Part shown: piece by piece, positions 23,272 through 27,543 of the stretch
How positions within the stretch are numbered: position 1 is the first letter of the stretch
Layout: every line of letters starts with the position of its first letter
Assembly (NCBI GenBank): GCA_021775385.1
Contig: JAJFHW010000324.1
Coordinates: 1-27,543 of the forward strand
DNA length: 27,543 nt
Direction of reading: 5' to 3'
From: Hyphomicrobiales bacterium
Lineage (GTDB): Bacteria > Pseudomonadota > Alphaproteobacteria > Rhizobiales > HXMU1428-3
Made by a program: the position numbers and the translations under genes
The notes under the pieces: generated by a model
The model's database searches: none
The model's input: only the letters and a program-made list of their open reading frames with translations
Told to the model about the DNA's origin: nothing

Positions 23272-24099
23272 ATGAAGATGGTCTTTGGACTTTTAAATTT
23301 GATTATTGTTCTTTTTTATACGTCACCACTAGTTGCGCAGCCAATTGACACTGTTTCTCATCTTGAATGGGGCAAGTTTTTTGAGAAAGCTGGTGTGTCA
23401 GGAACGGTTGTTTTTAAGGAACTTGGCCGTGACAAGCGGCATGTTTTTGATAGAACAAGAGCTGAGAAACGTAAGATACCTGCATCGACTTTTAAAGTTA
23501 TTCACAGTTTGATTGCTTATGAAACTGGCGTAGTAACCAAGGCTGATCAATTGTTTAAATGGGATGGTAAACCACAATGGTTGAAGGCTTGGGAGAGAGA
23601 TTTGACATTTAAAGAAGCGATCAAAGTTTCTGCAGTTCCGGTTTATAAGAGAATTGCCAAGGCGGTTGGACCCAAAAAAATGAATTATTGGTTGCAGCGC
23701 TTAAATTATGGCAATGGAAATATTGATGGAGGGATCAGTGAATTTTGGTTGCCTGGTGGTGGGTTAAAAGTTTCAGCATATGAGCAGGTAACTATGCTTG
23801 AGAAACTCTATACCGGGCAATTAAATGCTTCTAAAGATGGGCAAGCTTTTGTTCGTGACATTTTACCTGTTACTAAGCACAAGTGTTTTGTTATTAAAGC
23901 TAAAACGGGATTAGCTTTTCGTAAAAACGGTCCACATATTGGTTGGTGGATTGGTTGGGCAAAAGCTCAGCAACAGGTTATCTTTTTTGCTTTGAATATT
24001 GATATAAAAGACAAAAAGCAATATGGACTCCGCCAATCATTGGCTGTTTCTTTGTTAGAGCGGGCTCAATTGTTTAAAGAGAAACTTTGCGCTAGTTAA
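23272..24099 (+). CDS. class D (OXA-type) beta-lactamase
   Basis: 275 residues with a signal peptide (about 1-22), so periplasmic. All class D serine-enzyme motifs are present at proper spacing: Ser72-Thr-Phe-Lys75 (PASTFK), Ser120-Ala-Val122, Tyr146-Gly-Asn148, a Trp near 159 in the place of the conserved Trp, and Lys211-Thr-Gly213 (KAKTG). The family hydrolyses beta-lactams through a carboxylated active-site Lys. Length is normal for OXA enzymes. The ATG has a GAGG-type site about 9 bases upstream. It follows the secF terminator and is 17 bases from the Mth938-like gene, probably in one transcript. secF is normally followed directly by that gene in relatives, so it appears inserted. Actual drug spectrum cannot be read from sequence, and a non-resistance role is possible. 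Confidence 0.9.
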   Translation: MKMVFGLLNLIIVLFYTSPLVAQPIDTVSHLEWGKFFEKAGVSGTVVFKELGRDKRHVFDRTRAEKRKIPASTFKVIHSLIAYETGVVTKADQLFKWDGKPQWLKAWERDLTFKEAIKVSAVPVYKRIAKAVGPKKMNYWLQRLNYGNGNIDGGISEFWLPGGGLKVSAYEQVTMLEKLYTGQLNASKDGQAFVRDILPVTKHKCFVIKAKTGLAFRKNGPHIGWWIGWAKAQQQVIFFALNIDIKDKKQYGLRQSLAVSLLERAQLFKEKLCAS

Positions 24100-24116
24100 C
24101 TTATGAAAGTTACGAG

Positions 24117-24491
24117 ATGAAACATGATGCTTATTACCCCGAGCCGTTAGAACTAGAGGCGTATGGCAATGGTGGGTTTCGCTTTGGAGAAATGAGCCAT
24201 GTTGGGTCTTTGCTCATTCTACAGAGCGGTATTTATGGATGGGATGTGACTGAATTTGATGATGCGCATCCTAATGGTTTTCAAGCGGTGTTTGATGAGG
24301 CTGAAGCCCATGAATTTTTAATTTTTGGCACTGGAGATAAGCAACGATTTCCGTCTAAAGAGCTGCGAAGTTCATTTGAAAATGCTGGGCTTGGACTTGA
24401 AGTGATGGACACGGGAGCAGCTGCGCGGACATATAATGTTTTAATCTCAGAAGGACGAAAAGTTGCCGCTGCCTTTATCGCTGTTGATTAA
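24117..24491 (+). CDS. Mth938-like domain protein (NDUFAF3-related)
   Basis: 124 residues forming one Mth938-like fold: GNGGFRFGEMSHVGSLLIL near the start, then EFLIFGTGDKQRFP and the end segment DTGAAARTYNVLISEGRKVA are typical. The human relative NDUFAF3 is an assembly factor of respiratory complex I; the bacterial role is not defined. The ribosome-binding site is weak, so it may rely on coupling to the beta-lactamase gene before it. The downstream gene is also related to a complex I assembly factor. Confidence 0.87.
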   Translation: MKHDAYYPEPLELEAYGNGGFRFGEMSHVGSLLILQSGIYGWDVTEFDDAHPNGFQAVFDEAEAHEFLIFGTGDKQRFPSKELRSSFENAGLGLEVMDTGAAARTYNVLISEGRKVAAAFIAVD

Positions 24492-24520
24492 CGCGGTTGT
24501 TTTGCAGGTAACTGAAGTGC
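24491..24520 (+). repeat. REP-like palindrome, copy 4
   Basis: ACGCG-GTTGT-TTTGCAG-GTAAC-TGAA-GTGC. The inner stem is kept using one reversed pair (A-T to T-A) and two G-U pairs compared with copy 2. It begins at the last base of the stop codon of the Mth938-like gene and is in tandem with copy 5. Confidence 0.75.
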
Positions 24521-24528
24521 AATTAACA

Positions 24529-24557
24529 GCGCGGTTGCTTGTAGGCAACTGAAGCGC
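24529..24557 (+). repeat. REP-like palindrome, copy 5
   Basis: GCGCG-GTTGC-TTGTAG-GCAAC-TGAA-GCGC. Perfect inner stem (GTTGC/GCAAC) and perfect outer stem (GCGC/GCGC); the loop is one base shorter than in the other copies. It ends 23 bases before the GTG start of the next gene, so it may affect translation there. Confidence 0.78.
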
Positions 24558-24580
24558 AACTAAAAAAGGTTGTTTTAAGA

Positions 24581-25474
24581 GTGTTTCCTCTAGACAAAAA
24601 TCAAAACGAATTAGAAGCGATCATTTTGCGATTAAAGCATCGTGACTATGCGGGGTATTTGAGTGTTCGATTTTCTCCTTTGAAAAACCGAGCAGCATTA
24701 ACCTGGCTCTTTGGTTTTTTCATGGATGTTGAGCAAATTTCTCTGAAGGTGAATGAACCATTGCTTGGTGAAATTCGTTTGCAATGGTGGCGTGATCAAT
24801 TGTTAAAGCTGCTTAGAAGTGAGAGTGTTGGGCATCCGGTTGCTGATGGCCTATCTCCTTATTTTAAAAAGTCTGGTGACCAGTTATTTAAAGAAATGAT
24901 TGCCATTGTTGATAGCTTTGGTTTTGAAATTCAAAAAGAGCCGATTAAAACAAAGGCTGAATTGCATTCAATATTGGATCAACGGTATGGCAGTTTTTTG
25001 AGAGCTGGTTTGATCTTGATTGATGGTCAGTTCAATGGCCAGGATGTTGTTTGTTCTGAAGCGGGCAAAGCAATTGGGCTTACGATTTTGCTGGCTGAAT
25101 TAAATGGTTATTTACACCGAGACATCATGCCCTTGCCGCAAGACGTCATGAGCCTTCATGATTTGTTTCATGAGGACTTTTTAGCGAAGAAGCCAAGCTC
25201 TGAAGAAAAAGAAGATGATGGAGCTAGTGATGATGTTAAAAGGCTAGCTAAAACAAAGGTCCTGGATGAAATACTTGATGGTCTTATGATTGGCAGCTGG
25301 GATATTAAGGCACATATGAAGAAAGTACCATCCGAGCAAAAGGCTTTGCTTGCTCGTTGGTTGTTGGTTCCGCACTTGGTGACTTCAGCCTTGAGAGATC
25401 GTGAGAATGGTGAGGCTGGGATTACAAGTTTAAATCCTTTGAAAGTCTTTTTTACACTTTACTTTAAACGATAA
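24581..25474 (+). CDS. squalene/phytoene synthase family protein (NDUFAF6-like)
   Basis: 297 residues, all-helical trans-prenyltransferase-like fold. Family marks are FGFFMDVEQISLKVNEPLLG, GEIRLQWWRDQL (about 65-76) and LLAELNGYLHRDIMPLPQDV. The Asp-rich metal-binding motifs needed for prenyl condensation are not clear (the second region reads LAELNGYLHRD), so enzymatic squalene synthesis is doubtful. The closest functional model is the mitochondrial complex I assembly factor NDUFAF6, which has the same degenerate fold. The start is GTG at 24581 with AAGG at 24566-24569; the first in-frame Met is too far inside. It follows the Mth938-like gene and two tandem REP-like hairpins. A terminator overlaps its stop. 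Confidence 0.85.
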   Translation: MFPLDKNQNELEAIILRLKHRDYAGYLSVRFSPLKNRAALTWLFGFFMDVEQISLKVNEPLLGEIRLQWWRDQLLKLLRSESVGHPVADGLSPYFKKSGDQLFKEMIAIVDSFGFEIQKEPIKTKAELHSILDQRYGSFLRAGLILIDGQFNGQDVVCSEAGKAIGLTILLAELNGYLHRDIMPLPQDVMSLHDLFHEDFLAKKPSSEEKEDDGASDDVKRLAKTKVLDEILDGLMIGSWDIKAHMKKVPSEQKALLARWLLVPHLVTSALRDRENGEAGITSLNPLKVFFTLYFKR

Positions 25475-25490
25475 GCTCATCGTTCTTTTT
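25467..25490 (+). terminator. terminator overlapping the stop of the phytoene-synthase-like gene
   Basis: AACGAT (25467-25472), loop AAGCTC, ATCGTT (25479-25484), then C and five T's. Confidence 0.65.
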
Positions 25491-25520
25491 GAGGTTTAGG
25501 TGTGCACAAAGCATCAGCAA
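25491..25520 (-). repeat. REP-like palindrome, copy 6 (probable, decayed)
   Basis: Ungapped comparison with copy 2 gives about 21 of 30 identical bases, including an exact ACAAAGCATC. The stem is no longer well paired. It lies in the gap before the SGNH hydrolase gene. Confidence 0.45.
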
Positions 25521-25691
25521 CAAGCGACCGGTGCTGTTATCTGCGATAAAGCGACCATACTATTCTTAAAACGGGTACCTACTTTAGGGCAGAATGATTT
25601 AGTGAGTAGTTTGCCTAGGACGAATGACCTTTTGCTTGTCATAATTAGGATCTAGAAAAATAGAATAGAATTATCAATTCAAGGATGTGGT

Positions 25692-27543
25692 ATGTCTCTT
25701 CTTTCTCGTGTTTTTCTTGTTGTATTGTTTTGTTTCAGTTGTGTTTTTTTGAATGGAGCTGTTTTCGCTCAAGCTGAACCTTTAAAGCAAACTGCTCTAA
25801 TAGAATGGGAATTGTTAAATCCATTTCGTTTGTTTAACAGGCCGGAACATACTGGTGTCCATCGGACAGTTTTTGATCAACTCAGCGATGAGGAACGCAA
25901 GACACCTATATTAAGTATTGAGAGGCGTCTGGCTTCTGACAATCCAACAGGCTGGGCGAAAACAGTTTATGATAAAACTTGTTGGTCTCGAAAGAAGGCA
26001 AGCTATCAGAAATGTGCGGGGAAGAATAAAAATTACCTTCACCCTAAATCTCATAGAATTTGGTTGAAATTCCAAAGAGATGATGAGAGCGGAGAACAAA
26101 AGGGCAGAGAAAGGAAGACGCGTGCTGTACTTTCTTGTCGTTGGTCAATGATGTATTTTAAGGGCAAGAGAAAACGCATTAAAACGGTTACTACGTCTTG
26201 TGATCAACGAGCTGAATTTGATGTTCCTTACCCAGCTGGTGCGACTATAGATGTGAAAGCTTCAGATGGGACGCTTTTAAAAGAAAAAATAAAAATCAAT
26301 GATGTTTTTATTGTGGGCATTGGGGATAGTTTTGCTTCTGGTGAAGGGAACCCGGATGTGCCTGTACGTTTTTCACGAACACGATCTGTTGTCTATCAGG
26401 AAAAATCTAAAAAACGTTTTCCTAAAAAAGCTTATCCGACCCGAGTTGGAAAATGGCGTGAATTAGCTGATCGTAATTTTATGAAATACAAAGCGCGCTG
26501 GCAGGGACAATCTTGTCATCGGTCTTTATATTCTCATCAAATGCGCGCTAGTTTGCAATTGGCGTTAGAAAACCCGAAACGAGCTGTGACTTTTGCGGGC
26601 TTTGCTTGTGCTGGTGCGCAGATTACGCATGGATTGTTTTTGAGATTTAAAGGAAATGAGTGGTCAGAGACTCCACCAAAATTATCTCAAATTAGCGCGG
26701 TTGCAGAAGCGCAATGTGGATCTCGCCGGGTGGAAAACAAGCAATATGCACGCGCCTTTGGGGTGGATGGTAAGTTAGAGATATTACATGATTTACCTGT
26801 GAAACGATGTGCGCGTAAAAATGCACGGCGGATTGATTTATTGATGGTCTCTATTGGTGGGAATGATGTGAACTTTTCTAGTTTGGTCGCCAATGTTGTT
26901 GTGAAAGATAGTTTGCAGTTGAAAACCGTTGGCGGTTGGATGGGAGCTATTCTCAATCATAACCAAGCTAAAGAGCGTATAAAAGAATTGAAACTGCGCT
27001 ATAAAGCTTTGCGTAGAGCGATCCATAATGTGTTACTTGTTTCATGGGGGCAAGCTGACCGCGTACTTCTCACGGCTTACCCGAATATGACCTTTCGAGA
27101 CAAGGGCCAGCGGGTGTGTGATGATGGGGCTTTGGGCATGGATGTCTCCCCACTATTTTCTCTCTCTAGTCAAAAGGCAAGTGAAGCTGAGAGCTTTGCT
27201 GAAGGCTTGAATAAGGCCATGCGCCGTGAGGCGAAACGATTTAAATGGACCTTTGTTGATGAGCACCGTGATGCGTTTACGAGCCATGGGATTTGCGCGC
27301 GAAACGAAGATCGTAAAGAAGAAATTGCTGAAAAATTAGAGCTTCCTTTTTGGGAGAATGGGAAATGGACCCATTATAACCCGGCGGATTATGTGCCTTA
27401 TGCGTCTCGTGAGCGCTGGTTTCGTACACCTAATGATGCATATTTAACTGGCCATTTGCATTTATCTGGGGCTATTATGAGGAAATTCAAGAAGTTACGA
27501 CCATTGCAGGTGTTGGTTGCTGGGACATATTCGGGGGCTTTTC
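25692..27543 (+). CDS. secreted SGNH/GDSL-type hydrolase (partial, 3' end missing)
   Basis: The frame is open from ATG 25692 (AAGGA at 25681-25685) to the window end, 617 residues without a stop. A signal peptide covers about residues 1-26 (ends GAVFAQA). The SGNH blocks are visible: block I IGDSFASGEGN (catalytic Ser about residue 212), a Gly block FAGFACAGAQ, block III SIGGNDVNF (Asn about 391), and block V TGHLHLSG near 587, likely the catalytic His. The region before block I has several cysteines and a basic stretch. The family hydrolyses esters of lipids, sugars or cell-wall acyl groups; the substrate is unknown. The Lys/Arg content is high throughout. The true length is unknown. Confidence 0.85.
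   Translation, partial: MSLLSRVFLVVLFCFSCVFLNGAVFAQAEPLKQTALIEWELLNPFRLFNRPEHTGVHRTVFDQLSDEERKTPILSIERRLASDNPTGWAKTVYDKTCWSRKKASYQKCAGKNKNYLHPKSHRIWLKFQRDDESGEQKGRERKTRAVLSCRWSMMYFKGKRKRIKTVTTSCDQRAEFDVPYPAGATIDVKASDGTLLKEKIKINDVFIVGIGDSFASGEGNPDVPVRFSRTRSVVYQEKSKKRFPKKAYPTRVGKWRELADRNFMKYKARWQGQSCHRSLYSHQMRASLQLALENPKRAVTFAGFACAGAQITHGLFLRFKGNEWSETPPKLSQISAVAEAQCGSRRVENKQYARAFGVDGKLEILHDLPVKRCARKNARRIDLLMVSIGGNDVNFSSLVANVVVKDSLQLKTVGGWMGAILNHNQAKERIKELKLRYKALRRAIHNVLLVSWGQADRVLLTAYPNMTFRDKGQRVCDDGALGMDVSPLFSLSSQKASEAESFAEGLNKAMRREAKRFKWTFVDEHRDAFTSHGICARNEDRKEEIAEKLELPFWENGKWTHYNPADYVPYASRERWFRTPNDAYLTGHLHLSGAIMRKFKKLRPLQVLVAGTYSGAF

Noticed and set aside
24491..24557. A CRISPR array
   Set aside because: Only two degenerate tandem units with an 8-base spacer; the units are palindromic REP-like elements also found singly elsewhere.

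Overview
The window looks like a chromosomal segment of an alphaproteobacterium, most likely of the order Hyphomicrobiales (Rhizobiales). The evidence is the gene series dgt, argS, SPOR protein, nagZ, scpA, scpB, tatA, tatB, tatC, serS, surE, LysM/LytM lipoprotein, DUF815 ATPase, yajC, secD, secF, Mth938-type protein and phytoene-synthase-like protein, which is a familiar rhizobial order. Base composition is AT-leaning by eye and TTG/GTG starts are frequent. The species cannot be named from the sequence alone.

Layout. (1) 1-7719: the end of dgt, then a plus-strand run argS, SPOR-domain envelope protein (reading frame broken), nagZ, scpA and scpB. It covers nucleotide hydrolysis, translation, peptidoglycan recycling and chromosome condensation. 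(2) 7738-10930: an apparent insertion into the conserved order. It holds a minus-strand pair (a Tat-signal aldo/keto reductase and a DUF6064-like membrane protein) and a plus-strand orphan ABC ATPase, separated by a 415-base gap. (3) 11052-15427: tatA, tatB, tatC, serS and surE, with unusually long, structured gaps between tatA and tatB and between tatC and serS. (4) 15428-17456: a Q/N/Y-rich lipoprotein with two LysM domains and a catalytically degenerate LytM domain, probably an amidase activator for cell division. It is preceded by two CtrA-type boxes and a terminator-like hairpin. (5) 17457-18992: a less conserved stretch with a small secreted basic protein, a cold-shock protein and the decayed start of a DEAD-box helicase. 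(6) 18993-23154: a divergent DUF815 AAA+ ATPase, then yajC-secD-secF closed by a strong terminator. (7) 23272-27543: a class D beta-lactamase followed by Mth938-like and phytoene-synthase-like genes, both related to mitochondrial complex I assembly factors, then the first part of a secreted SGNH/GDSL hydrolase that runs off the end.

Two protein-export routes (Tat, and the SecDF-YajC accessory complex of Sec) sit close to envelope and division factors (SPOR protein, NagZ, LysM/LytM lipoprotein). The most notable unexplained signals are: a dispersed 29-30 base REP-like palindrome (five clear copies and one probable) whose stem shows compensatory changes; a multi-hairpin cloverleaf-like element between tatC and serS; terminator-like hairpins just ahead of serS and the LysM gene; and a single-base frame break in the SPOR gene.
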